From Pseudomonas vlassakiae (GTDB lineage Bacteria; Pseudomonadota; Gammaproteobacteria; Pseudomonadales; Pseudomonadaceae): a stretch of DNA of 64,000 bases. This document shows positions 53,843-62,653 of this stretch, piece after piece. The position numbers and the translations under genes are program-made. The stretch lies in contig NZ_JABWRP020000013.1 of the NCBI RefSeq assembly GCF_014269035.2, positions 1 to 64,000 of the forward strand. The letters run 5' to 3'. The first letter of the stretch is position 1, and each line of letters begins with the position of its first letter. Under the pieces are notes generated by a model that was given only the letters and a program-made list of their open reading frames with translations, made no database searches and had not been told where the DNA came from.

Positions 53843-55201
53843 ATGTCGTTTAGCGACTATCTGAAAGGCCCAGCCCATCGACAGCGTGCTAAAGCTCTTG
53901 AAGCACAGCTTGCTGAGCTTCAGCTGCAGCATTCGCAACTGCAAGAGCTCGTTACGAAAATCGGCGCCATGGACGTAGTGAATATCCAGCAGCTGATTGA
54001 GCAAGAGCAAGCCAGGCTCTCGGGTATACGCGAGGAGACCCAACGTGCGCAGAGGGAGTTGGCTGCTCTCGCACAGCGCTCGACTGATCTGCAGGGACTG
54101 ATACTCGTCTGGGAAGAGACGTTGCTCCTAGAAAGCTTCGCCCTCTATGAGCCTAAGTTCAAGCTAACCAGCAACCAGGAATACAAGGCTCGACTGGATA
54201 ACGTCCGTGATCGTCAGAAAGTCCTGATCAAGAATGGGCAGGCGGCCACCGGCAACATGAACTGGACTGTGAACAACAGCCAGGCCCAAGGCCGTAAACT
54301 GGTCAACGACATGATCAAGCTGTTGATTCGCTCGTTCAACAACGAAGCTGATGCCTGCGTGGCGAACGTGAAATTTGACAACGTCGAGCTCGGCGAGAAG
54401 CGAATCCTCAAATCGTTTGAAGCCTGCAATCGGCTTGGCAAAGTCATGAGCGTGGAAATATCGGGTGTCTACCTCGATCTCAAGCTCGATGAGCTTCACC
54501 TTGCTCATGAATTCCAGATCAAGAAGCAAGAGGAAAAGGAAGAGGCAAAACGCGCCCGGGAAGAGCTGCGGGAGCAGCAAAAGCTCGAGCAAGAGATCCG
54601 CGCTGCACGGGAGAAAATCGCCAAGGAGCGGAAGCACTTCACGACTGCTATGCGTGATCTTCAGACTCGCCTTGAGCAGGTGCAATCTGACGAAGAGCGT
54701 TCAGCGCTGCTGGTGAAGCTGGCCGAAGTTGAGGCTGGCCGAGCCGAGCTGGAGAGCGAAGAAAAGCTCATTGACTATCGCGAGCAGAACGCCAAAGCCG
54801 GGTATGTGTATGTGATCTCGAACCTGGGGGCATTCGGAGAGGGCATCTACAAAATCGGTATGACACGCCGCCTGGAACCCATGGATCGAGTGGACGAGCT
54901 GGGTGATGCGTCGGTGCCGTTCTGGTTCGACGTGCACGCCTTGGTTTTCTCGAACAATGCGCCTGCTTTGGAAGCCAAGCTGCACGATCACTTCGCATCA
55001 GGCCGGCTCAACAAGGTCAACGGGCGCAAGGAGTTTTTCCGGGCTGACATTGCTGAGATCGAGAGAATCATCCGGGAAAATTACGATGCCGTCGTCGAGG
55101 TCATTCATGAAGCGCCGGCAGAGCAGTACCGCGAAAGCCTTCGTATGGAGTTGCCTAAGCCGGCTATACAGCAAGCAGAGCGAATGACTGCGCAAAGCTA
55201 A
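53843..55201 (+). CDS. DUF4041 / T5orf172 (GIY-YIG superfamily) domain protein
   Basis: 452 residues from the ATG at 53843 with a strong AGGAAGGA site. Order: N-terminal coiled coil (20-90), DUF4041 region (LESFALYEPKFKLTSNQEYKARLDNVRDRQKVLIKNGQA, about 110-210), a second long coiled coil (220-320), and a C-terminal T5orf172 domain (AGYVYVISNLGAFGEGIYKIGMTRRLEPMDRVDELG, ALEAKLHDHFASGRLNKVNGRKEFF). The last is a GIY-YIG-like DNA-binding or nuclease fold known from phage and bacterial proteins. Proteins of this build occur in phages and mobile islands; the role is unknown, possibly DNA-related conflict. Confidence 0.85.
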   Translation: MSFSDYLKGPAHRQRAKALEAQLAELQLQHSQLQELVTKIGAMDVVNIQQLIEQEQARLSGIREETQRAQRELAALAQRSTDLQGLILVWEETLLLESFALYEPKFKLTSNQEYKARLDNVRDRQKVLIKNGQAATGNMNWTVNNSQAQGRKLVNDMIKLLIRSFNNEADACVANVKFDNVELGEKRILKSFEACNRLGKVMSVEISGVYLDLKLDELHLAHEFQIKKQEEKEEAKRAREELREQQKLEQEIRAAREKIAKERKHFTTAMRDLQTRLEQVQSDEERSALLVKLAEVEAGRAELESEEKLIDYREQNAKAGYVYVISNLGAFGEGIYKIGMTRRLEPMDRVDELGDASVPFWFDVHALVFSNNAPALEAKLHDHFASGRLNKVNGRKEFFRADIAEIERIIRENYDAVVEVIHEAPAEQYRESLRMELPKPAIQQAERMTAQS

Positions 55202-55260
55202 TCACTGACCAGATGCGTGTACAGAGTAAAGCCTGGGCTGCTGTTACAGAGGTGCTGTGA

Positions 55261-55461
55261 GTGATACGCGTCTCTCACCACACTGAAGCTAAGGAGTGGC
55301 CAGGCAAAGAGATCGACCGCCATCCGTTGCAAGCGGAGCACCTGTATCAGACCGTCATTGACTGTCAATTTCATGTGTCCGGTCAACTGGATGAGTCAAT
55401 CCGCTCACCAGGTATCTCTTGTGGATGTAAGGAAGCTAAACTCCCTAGCATCCGAAATTGA
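55261..55461 (+). pseudogene. degenerate copy of the small AEHLFQTVVDYQ protein family
   Basis: The stretch LQAEHLYQTVIDCQFHVSGQLDESIRSP (about 55330-55413) matches the C-terminal half of the proteins at 57.3 and 57.7 kb, while the N-terminal half has lost similarity and the frame runs on into unrelated sequence. Most likely a damaged member. Confidence 0.5.
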
Positions 55462-55512
55462 CATTACTAAAGAACAATGCAAATCGCCGAACTAGGCGTT
55501 CCAAGGGAAAAA

Positions 55513-56439
55513 ATGGACAATCGAATCGCTCAGTTGGTGAAGGATAGCTACTTCGAGTCGAGGCTGTATGAAGCCGCAGTGCGAAATCTGCAAGATACAG
55601 AGAATAGGCTTCGCTTCAACAATTTCGCCTACGCCATGCGAGAGCTCAGCCGGCACTTTCTCAAACGTTTGGCTCCCGATGATCAGGTAGTCAAATGCAC
55701 TTGGTACAAGAATGTGACTGGTGAGGTAGGCAAACTCGCCCGGTCTGAGCGAGCATCCTTCGCTGTTCACGGAGGCTTGGCAGAAGATTTCGTTCGGAAG
55801 AAGCTAAAAATCGACCTTAAGTCGATGAACAAGCGACTGAAGGAAACGATTGATGCGCTGAGCAAATACACACACATTGAGGAAAATGTTTTCAATCTGT
55901 CACCTTCGGATATTGATCACCTTGTCGCTGAAACGACCGAGACTTTCGCCGAATTTTTCGAGACCATCAAGCGATGCCGAGATGAGATTGCCAACGAGCT
56001 GAACGAAGCGATTGGCAGGGCAGCGTTTCAAGAAATCATCATGAATGCAGTGCCCGGCATGGATGAGTTGTCAACTCATCAGTATGTAGACGATATTTAT
56101 ATCGATGATGCTGAGGTCACGGCGATTGATTGCAAGACTGTTTACGTTAAGGTGAGTGGCACGCTCTATGTGGAATTGCAATACGGATCGGGTTCCGATG
56201 TCAGAAAGGGGGAGGGAACTACGATCGACGACTCCTTCCCGTTCGCCTGCAAAATGACATGTCCTACTTCAGATCCCAGCGGAAAGACGCTGCAGCTTCA
56301 AGGACGATTGAAGGCAAATTTCGACAGTTTCTATGGCTTGGATTACCAACATGACGAGCCAGAGCAAGAGGAAGACCCTTTTGACGAGTCTTCACGAGCG
56401 CAGAGATCCTCTTCTACGGACGAAGATGCACTGGCGTGA
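55513..56439 (+). CDS. unassigned 308-residue protein, possible pPIWI-associating-nuclease-like
   Basis: The ATG at 55513 has AAGGGA six bases before it; an ATG 12 codons up is the alternative. N-terminal two thirds helical (FAYAMRELSRHFLKRLAPDDQVVKCTWY, SFAVHGGLAEDFVRKKLKID), then a beta-rich C-terminal domain (VYVKVSGTLYVELQYGSG) and an acidic tail. I believe it resembles families described as predicted nucleases next to pPIWI defence genes, but no catalytic motif can be named and no PIWI gene is here. Treat the function as unknown. Confidence 0.7.
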   Translation: MDNRIAQLVKDSYFESRLYEAAVRNLQDTENRLRFNNFAYAMRELSRHFLKRLAPDDQVVKCTWYKNVTGEVGKLARSERASFAVHGGLAEDFVRKKLKIDLKSMNKRLKETIDALSKYTHIEENVFNLSPSDIDHLVAETTETFAEFFETIKRCRDEIANELNEAIGRAAFQEIIMNAVPGMDELSTHQYVDDIYIDDAEVTAIDCKTVYVKVSGTLYVELQYGSGSDVRKGEGTTIDDSFPFACKMTCPTSDPSGKTLQLQGRLKANFDSFYGLDYQHDEPEQEEDPFDESSRAQRSSSTDEDALA

Positions 56440-56704
56440 TCTGTCCCACTTTAGCGAAGGAGTCGGATGATGCAGAGCAGCTTCCAGCTGCTCGATTGTG
56501 AGTAGCTGCTGCAAAGGTAGTTATTGGGAGAGGGACTAGTTATGTTGGAGCAACCAGTCTGGACTATAGCTGTCACAAGGCAGTCAACACCCCTTATACG
56601 ACCTGGTACCACTCCCTTAAAGATGCGGGTTAAATCGATCCTGAGGGCAGCAGGTTGGGAAGCCTAGTCACGCCCAAAGGCTACTCCACTCGTGAGAGCG
56701 GAAT

Positions 56705-57109
56705 TTATGCTGCTGGAGAAGCCAGCCCGAGTTCGCCCAAAGCTTTCAGACCGTCAGTGTCCACGACTCGAGCGATATCCGCAGGTGTCCAGGTCGAAAT
56801 CTCTTGCCTGAAAATCTCGCTCGAGCGGAAAGGCATTGTCGACATAGCGTCGAGCATTCCAACTCTTGGGTTTTGATAGCGATCGATGTCATCTAGCTGC
56901 AGAAAATAGCAGTCGGCGTACTCAGAGAAGACCAGCTTAGCTGAGGCACGGAGGCGCAGGTGCTCGCGCAGCAACTCGAGGGCAAAACCTGGGCCTCGGA
57001 CAGTTTCGGCTGCGATGATCATCCGATTCGGACACAGAGGCAGGTCATGTCGAGGTGCACCTGAGAAGGCCTCGCCGCGATCGATTTCGTCTACCCCAGT
57101 CTTTTCCAT
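56705..57109 (-). CDS. hypothetical protein, 134 residues
   Basis: Starts MEKTGVDEIDRGEAF with AGGTAAC upstream. Contains CYFLQLDDIDRYQNPRVGMLDAMS and TPADIARVVDTDGLKAL. No family recognised, no signal or membrane segment. The frame is long and well placed between neighbours, so it is probably real. Confidence 0.5.
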   Translation of the reverse strand: MEKTGVDEIDRGEAFSGAPRHDLPLCPNRMIIAAETVRGPGFALELLREHLRLRASAKLVFSEYADCYFLQLDDIDRYQNPRVGMLDAMSTMPFRSSEIFRQEISTWTPADIARVVDTDGLKALGELGLASPAA

Positions 57110-57326
57110 TTCACCGTTACCTGAATGAGTTGCGTCGTGCTCTCTGACTATCGAGCAGGGTACACGGGATCGGCTAGCATCGCCTATCCCCGAAGGGGCT
57201 AAGGGTCACGAACGCTAGATTTGGCCATGAGCATCATTGCGTTCCCGATCTGAGCCTGCGATGACCTTTGGAGGAGCGGGGTGTACCGTAATAGGCTCGA
57301 CTGACCAACAAGCCAAAGGCCCGGGA

Positions 57327-57536
57327 ATGAAAAGAACACTGCTGGGCATGGCGGAAGCAGGAGAGCCGCTACTGAAGCAAGCGCTTGAGGCAATGAGAGC
57401 GTACAACGAAGCGGTGGCCCAGGGTCGATCCGATGCTGAGCTTGAGCGCCTTCGCATCGAGGCAGATCACTTGTTCCAGACCGTGGTCGACTATCAACTG
57501 CACAAAGCCGGTACCTTGGGTGAGTCGGTACATTAG
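57327..57536 (+). CDS. small hypothetical protein, first of two intact paralogues
   Basis: 69 residues from the ATG at 57327. ALEAMRAYNEAVAQGRSDAELERLRIEADHLFQTVVDYQ matches the protein at 57702-57911 through its whole length. Helical, charged, no known domain. Part of a local family of three. Confidence 0.6.
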   Translation: MKRTLLGMAEAGEPLLKQALEAMRAYNEAVAQGRSDAELERLRIEADHLFQTVVDYQLHKAGTLGESVH

Positions 57537-57701
57537 ATTGATGTGTGCCATCGCCAGACCGCTCATCCGCAGGGAGGCTGCTTTCGGGGCTGTCCTCAAT
57601 GAGTTCTCACCTGCGCGACAGAGTTCGAAACCGATACCGCAGACGCTGACGTATTCGAGGCTAAGATTAAGCTGGTGGTTAAGACCTTTGGAGTTACCAA
57701 C

Positions 57702-57911
57702 ATGGTGAAGGATCTCAACAGCGTTTTGCTTCCTGACCATCCGATGTACACGGATGCCGTGGAGGCTATGAAACGCTATCACCAGGCGCAAGCCGACGGT
57801 GTCAGTGGGGCGGAGCTCGAGCGCTTGCGGCTGCTGGCTGAGCATAGTTTTCAGGCAGTTACTGACTATCAGTCGCGCGTGCTTGGCGGCCCATCCGAGA
57901 CCAGCCATTAG
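57702..57911 (+). CDS. small hypothetical protein, second intact paralogue
   Basis: 69 residues from the ATG at 57702 with TTTGGAG upstream. AVEAMKRYHQAQADGVSGAELERLRLLAEHSFQAVTDYQ is the same design as the neighbour at 57.3 kb: AELERLR and the DYQ end are kept. Equal length of both copies supports translation. Confidence 0.65.
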   Translation: MVKDLNSVLLPDHPMYTDAVEAMKRYHQAQADGVSGAELERLRLLAEHSFQAVTDYQSRVLGGPSETSH

Positions 57912-58115
57912 CTGCTACCTCCGCGACTAGGCCTTGGAGCGCCGCTTGGAAGAGGGGGTCGTTCTGGGGGCGAGTCATTTTGCAGGGGGAAATTAAGTGT
58001 GTGATTGCGGGCGGAGCGCGCCAGCGTAACGGATGGAAGCCCGAAGGGCCGAGACGTCGCAAGGCGATGGCTCGGTTCACGACAGCCGGGCCTGTTAGGG
58101 CACGCCATCAACGCT

Positions 58116-58448
58116 CTACAAGGCTTTCAACATGAGCTCCAGTGTCTGATGCTCCCAAGTCGATAGCAGAGCAACCGGATCTGTCCGGTCACCAGGATCG
58201 AAATCCCAGCGCTGCCCATCCGGGCTAACACACCGCTCGCAATAGTCCAGCTCATCACAGTCGTTGTAGATCGTGATCCGCCATCCCTCAACATCGATCT
58301 CGAAATGGCAGGCGTACACCTGCTCCCAGGACTGGCTGCCAATTTTGGTCATTGTCCGGCGCCCGAGCACCGCCTCTCGCAACACCTGGCAGACGTCCCG
58401 CGCAGTCAACGCGCCTGATGGTACGTCGTGCTGGTTATGTTCAGTCAT
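58116..58448 (-). CDS. DUF7693-family protein
   Basis: 110 residues. VREVLLGRR-like LREAVLGRRTMTKIG, CHFEIDVEGWRITIYNDCDELDYCERCVSPDG and the ending LLSTWEHQTLELMLKAL are typical of a small Pseudomonas family with several copies per genome. The four Cys around DYCERC might bind metal. Function unknown. The 400 bases to its right hold no clear gene. Confidence 0.8.
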   Translation of the reverse strand: MTEHNQHDVPSGALTARDVCQVLREAVLGRRTMTKIGSQSWEQVYACHFEIDVEGWRITIYNDCDELDYCERCVSPDGQRWDFDPGDRTDPVALLSTWEHQTLELMLKAL

Positions 58449-58912
58449 ACGCTGCCTGTATCTCTCTGTGATCAGCCATCGATATTACCCTGTGCGAAAG
58501 GTGCTCCGGAAAGCACGCAGGGTCGGGGAGGTTGGTTGTTGCAGTGAAAGCAAGAGGCTGGAGTACAAATCTTCCTGTGGTGAAGGCGCTCAACAAGCGA
58601 CAGGCTGCAATGGGGTTATCCGATTGCGGCGTAGTCCTGGCCGGTGCACTGGCAGAAGGAGTCAGGAAATCACACGGCTCTACGTCGTTTCGAAATCAAC
58701 CATAAACTAGGTTCTCAGATGAGAAAGCTTCGTAAACCGCTCTCCAGTCATCGAGCAGTTGAGAGCGTTCCTGCCGCTATGCCAAGCAGTGTGTCGAAGG
58801 CCATGCAGACTGAATTTGAATTGGCGATCACTGCTTATCTTTCATCGGCCTCCTACGGGTGGGGGAGATCTATCTGAAGGGTTGGTGTTTGGAGATCGGG
58901 AGAAGCGATTCG

Positions 58913-59077
58913 ATGACGGCAGATCCTATCTGCACCTCATTCATCATGGGCACCAGAGAGATGCAGGGTTACGTGGTTGTGCAGACGCTAAATAGCCGGT
59001 ACGTCGTGTGCGACTGGGCTGGTGATGGGGGTAGGCGAGGCTCCAAGGCTACACAGAGAAGCGTGTTGATAGTCTGA
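58913..59077 (+). CDS. small GYVV...VVCDWAGDG hypothetical protein
   Basis: 54 residues from the ATG at 58913; the frame is open 18 codons further up. Core MQGYVVVQTLNSRYVVCDWAGDG is shared with the fragment at 432-511. Small proteins of this pattern recur in Pseudomonas genomes. Its stop is followed directly by the metallophosphoesterase remnant. Confidence 0.5.
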   Translation: MTADPICTSFIMGTREMQGYVVVQTLNSRYVVCDWAGDGGRRGSKATQRSVLIV

Positions 59078-59329
59078 TATGCATGCACCGCCACGGTCAC
59101 CCACCACTGTCCCGTTAAGCAGGTAGCTGGTGATGGGTATGAAGGTCACCTCGGGGCTGCTTACTTCAATCAATGGCACGCCCTGGTTGCCCAGGCAGAT
59201 GTCTGGATTTCTGGGCATACCCATCTCGCTTTCGAAACTGTTGTCCTGGGCTGCCGGGTCATTTCGAACCCGCGTGGTTATCCAGGAGAGCACACAGGGT
59301 TCGTTGATGATTTCATGATCGTGATTTGA
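59078..59329 (+). pseudogene. metallophosphoesterase, C-terminal remnant
   Basis: One frame reads VTHHCP, AAYFNQWHALVAQADVW, ISGHTH, VISNPRGYPGEHTGFVDDF and a stop at 59327-59329. The THH and GHTH motifs are the metal-binding His clusters of the calcineurin-like phosphoesterase C-terminus. The N-terminal half with the D-x-H and GNH(E/D) motifs is missing: a stop lies right before it and the small-protein gene takes its place. It is a broken gene. Confidence 0.75.
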
Positions 59330-59363
59330 AAGAGAGGTCACTAGGCCTGCCAAAAGTGTCTTC

Positions 59364-59398
59364 GACCGCTTGGCGCTAAGCGCTAAGCGGTCTTTTTT
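59364..59398 (+). terminator. rho-independent terminator
   Basis: GACCGCTT / AAGCGGTC stem around a 13-base centre that itself can pair (GCGCTAAGCGC), then six T. It follows the metallophosphoesterase remnant. Confidence 0.85.
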
Positions 59399-59533
59399 GT
59401 GGAAGCGATGGGAGAGCTATTCTTCACCGATCCTTAGAAGCGTACACCGGGCTCCTTCACCAACGTACTCGAAGGTCGACTTGCAGGGTATGGTCAACCA
59501 CTGGCCCACCATACGCTCTCTCAAAGCTGTTGA

Positions 59534-61927
59534 TTACCCAGCAGCTGGAGCGTCAGATGCCACTACGCCTCGATACACATAGCTATTCGCAGGTACATAT
59601 TCCTTCCGCTGCATCAGGTTAATGATTTTTACCTTTCCGCTATGCTTGATGTACTTGTAGGTGAAATACCGCGCAACTTTATCTTCATGGGTGGACAAGA
59701 TAACTTGTTTGTCGCTGAAGTCGTTGCGTAGCAACTCCACTAACGACGACATGTTGATGTCGTCCATGGTCTGAACAGGGTCATCAATAAGAATCGTAGA
59801 AAACTTCTTGGAGTACACCCTGTTCAAGGCCAGCGTTAATGATATTACAACTGCTGAAATCTGCCCGGAGCTCATGGTATTCATGATGTCATGATCTGTC
59901 TTCCAGTCAGATACCAAGCGCACATTTCTCAGAACTTCTTCGCCCAGTGGATCTTTGATGAAGACCCCTTGGCCTAGGCCTGCCTGATGGCTTTGCAGGA
60001 TTTTGCCGGAATAGATATAAAAAGGAATTTCGATATCGGTAATGAGTTTCTTTCGATACATCCCGATTTGAGTATTGACGATGGTGATGAGGTCTCCCGT
60101 GTCGCTAAGAGCTTTTTCCAGAAAAGAATTCTGTTTCTGAAGTTTGTTGAATTCAGAAATGACTTCAGTCAGCGAACTAAAATATTGAGACCGGATGAAG
60201 CGTTCTTTCTGATCCAGTGTTGATGCTTCAAACTTACGAAGTTTGTCTGATTCGTTTTTGAAGTAGTCAGAATAGATCCTTTCGTAGACATCTTCTCCGA
60301 ACGACTCATAATAGCCTTCTGGTGGTGTTCCGATTCGCGCACGTATGCGCTCGCAGAGAATGTCAGCGTTCTCCGAAATGAAGGCTTCACCACCTTTTAC
60401 TGGAAAGGTGGTAGCTAATAGATCTTGGTCGAGTATGCCTTCGTTTCCTAACCATGTTCGCAAACGCTCTAGGCGCGTCTTCGCAGCGACTGCTTTTGCG
60501 AGTATAGACAAATCTGTTTGTGAAGGTGATTCCTGTTCGTCAAGGAAGCTATTACATGCCTTGATCAGTGGAGTCAGATGATTGGTCTCGAATGCTTCTC
60601 GCGCAGCCAATAGTGCACGGTCTTGGTCACCCAATTCGGCACGCAATAGGTGACCATGATCCGCGATTGCCTTCGTCAGGGCTTCATGGGTTTTATGGTC
60701 ATGCCCGCATAGCCCGCACGCACTCTCGGTAGGCATCATGTCAATTCGTTGATGCATAGCATTGTGATGCTTGAGTAGCTCTGAGTAGATGGAACTCAAG
60801 CCTTGCGATTTTTCGATGAGTTCCAATATGTCGGCTATGTTTTTGGTGAAAATCGTTGGTTCGCCAAGCCCGAGAATGCTATAAAGCTGGGTGGTGTCGA
60901 GGTTGCGATCGATAAGTTTTAGGTCGCCTTCAGCCAGTATATCCTTGGATCTACTGACTACCTGGTACTTTCGATGGTTGGTTTCTAATTGCTCATGGTT
61001 TGCGATTGTGTTCGCATAGCCAATATGGAGTTCGATTATGTCCCTTTGGTCTATTGCTAGATTGTAATGCCTGGATCTTAAAAAGAAATTTTGATGAGTG
61101 TTGAGCGCACGGATTTTCGCCAGCTCATTTAGCGCCTTGTTCAACCGATCTTCGTTCAGATGGGAAATAGTAGGTTGATCCCAGAACGGAGACTCGGCAT
61201 CGGAAAGCCAAGGCAGAGTATAGGTATGTTGCTCAATCTCACTGGTCGATAAGGTGTTGATATCTTCAAGATTGTGAAAGTTTTTGATGTCTTCGATTTT
61301 TGCACTGATGTTTCTTTTGCTCGCAAACAGTCTTCTTTTAACATCTGTGAGTTTTTGAAGATTTTGATCGGCCTCTACTGTGTCGCCAAAAAGTTTAGAT
61401 AACTCTTCAGCGCGGCGCTGTTCATTGTTAGATTTGAGGAAGCGGGAGGTATCTTCCTGTTCAATGTAATGGAAGAGCAAAAAATCCCGGGAAAATTCTT
61501 TGCTGTTAAAGAACTGGTTGAGCGTGTCTTCGGTTACAGGCACGGCTTGACCCTCTAAAAGCTCGTGGAGCTCCCATAGGTCGGAGAAGTTTCCGATACG
61601 CCTTGCCGCATTTACTATCGTGTGCTTTAGTTTGCGTTGAAAGACTCGCTTGTTGGAGTCTTTATCTTTGAATTCAATAATTATCTCTACATCTTTTCCG
61701 CCGTTGTGGGCTACTACAATGTCCGCCGGGTTTTGACGACTTTCCAGGACGATTAGCCTCCGGATGTCGCCGGTAAGCGCGAGCTCAATGGCGTCGAACA
61801 CCGAGGTTTTTCCGTAGCCGTTCGGGCCGTCCAACAGTACGAGACGACTGTCCTCAAAGCTTATGGTGTATGGCTCCCCGCCATATACTTTGAAGTTTCT
61901 AAGCGTGAGCTTGCTCAGCGTAATCAT
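59534..61927 (-). CDS. ABC-3C system Rad50/SMC-like ATPase
   Basis: 797 residues. Walker A GPNGYGKTS (34-42) at the N-terminus; two coiled-coil arms around a zinc hook CGLC (Cys404, Cys407) in ACGLCGHDH; ABC signature MSSGQIS (685-691); Walker B TILIDDPVQTMDD (711-723); H-loop STHED (745-749). This is the ATPase layout of RecF/Rad50-type proteins. With the two upstream genes it forms an ABC-three-component conflict system, where the ATPase is thought to sense invading DNA or its replication. It overlaps the middle-component stop by 4 bases. AT-rich compared with the catabolic genes. Confidence 0.9.
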   Translation of the reverse strand: MITLSKLTLRNFKVYGGEPYTISFEDSRLVLLDGPNGYGKTSVFDAIELALTGDIRRLIVLESRQNPADIVVAHNGGKDVEIIIEFKDKDSNKRVFQRKLKHTIVNAARRIGNFSDLWELHELLEGQAVPVTEDTLNQFFNSKEFSRDFLLFHYIEQEDTSRFLKSNNEQRRAEELSKLFGDTVEADQNLQKLTDVKRRLFASKRNISAKIEDIKNFHNLEDINTLSTSEIEQHTYTLPWLSDAESPFWDQPTISHLNEDRLNKALNELAKIRALNTHQNFFLRSRHYNLAIDQRDIIELHIGYANTIANHEQLETNHRKYQVVSRSKDILAEGDLKLIDRNLDTTQLYSILGLGEPTIFTKNIADILELIEKSQGLSSIYSELLKHHNAMHQRIDMMPTESACGLCGHDHKTHEALTKAIADHGHLLRAELGDQDRALLAAREAFETNHLTPLIKACNSFLDEQESPSQTDLSILAKAVAAKTRLERLRTWLGNEGILDQDLLATTFPVKGGEAFISENADILCERIRARIGTPPEGYYESFGEDVYERIYSDYFKNESDKLRKFEASTLDQKERFIRSQYFSSLTEVISEFNKLQKQNSFLEKALSDTGDLITIVNTQIGMYRKKLITDIEIPFYIYSGKILQSHQAGLGQGVFIKDPLGEEVLRNVRLVSDWKTDHDIMNTMSSGQISAVVISLTLALNRVYSKKFSTILIDDPVQTMDDINMSSLVELLRNDFSDKQVILSTHEDKVARYFTYKYIKHSGKVKIINLMQRKEYVPANSYVYRGVVASDAPAAG

Positions 61928-62628
61928 GCTTTATCCCACCAGATAGACTCAACATGCGCCAGGATGTTTTCATCCGACCATTCAACTGAAAGGATCTTAT
62001 GAAAGATTTCGGTAAGTTGATTTGGTATGGCGTCATTGATTTGTAGGGAGAGGTTTTCTAGCTTCTGTTCCTGAGGGCTGTATGTTAAGAAAGGAAGCTT
62101 CAGAACTATTCTTATGGTGAGGTCGTATAGTGGGTTTCTGGTGCGGATTTGGTGCTTGAAGTCTAGGAAGTCCTTACCGTTATTTGAATTTAAAATTTCA
62201 TTAATTACGTTATTGTGAATGGCGGAAATGGTGTTGCCCGTAAGATGTCTGTTGATAGCTGCCAGCTCTGCTGGCGTGTATGTGATGACATTTTTTTTGA
62301 AATTGTATGGGTCTTCCTCAATGGCGAGCACCATGCCGTGATCAAGATTTTTAGACTCAAGGCAAATCAGCATGGTGCAGTTTTTTTCGAAATAGCGCTC
62401 TACTTTATCAGATTTCTGGATCTCCTCGAAAATCGCTTGAGCTTTGTCATCAAGAAAGGATTTAAGGGTTTCGCTGCTAGGTGAGCTTATTTCGAGAGTG
62501 AGGAAGTACTCTTCTCTGCGTTGATTTTGTGACTTGAAGAGGGAAAGAGGGAATTCCTCATTGGTAAAATCAATATCCACTAGGACGAAGCCATTGCTTG
62601 TCATAATGTTGTTAAGGATTGTGATCAT
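61924..62628 (-). CDS. ABC-3C system middle component
   Basis: 234 residues, no known catalytic motif. Position and size, between the CTD protein and the Rad50-like ATPase with a 4-base overlap to the latter, match the small middle component of ABC-three-component systems, which links ATPase and effector. The family assignment comes mostly from context. Confidence 0.75.
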   Translation of the reverse strand: MITILNNIMTSNGFVLVDIDFTNEEFPLSLFKSQNQRREEYFLTLEISSPSSETLKSFLDDKAQAIFEEIQKSDKVERYFEKNCTMLICLESKNLDHGMVLAIEEDPYNFKKNVITYTPAELAAINRHLTGNTISAIHNNVINEILNSNNGKDFLDFKHQIRTRNPLYDLTIRIVLKLPFLTYSPQEQKLENLSLQINDAIPNQLTEIFHKILSVEWSDENILAHVESIWWDKA

Positions 62629-62653
62629 TTAGCAAGCGCGTCCTGTGCATTCT

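Noticed and set aside
58988..59353. 121-codon minus frame across the metallophosphoesterase remnant
   Set aside because: The + strand carries the THH and GHTH motifs of a real family, so this frame is its antisense.
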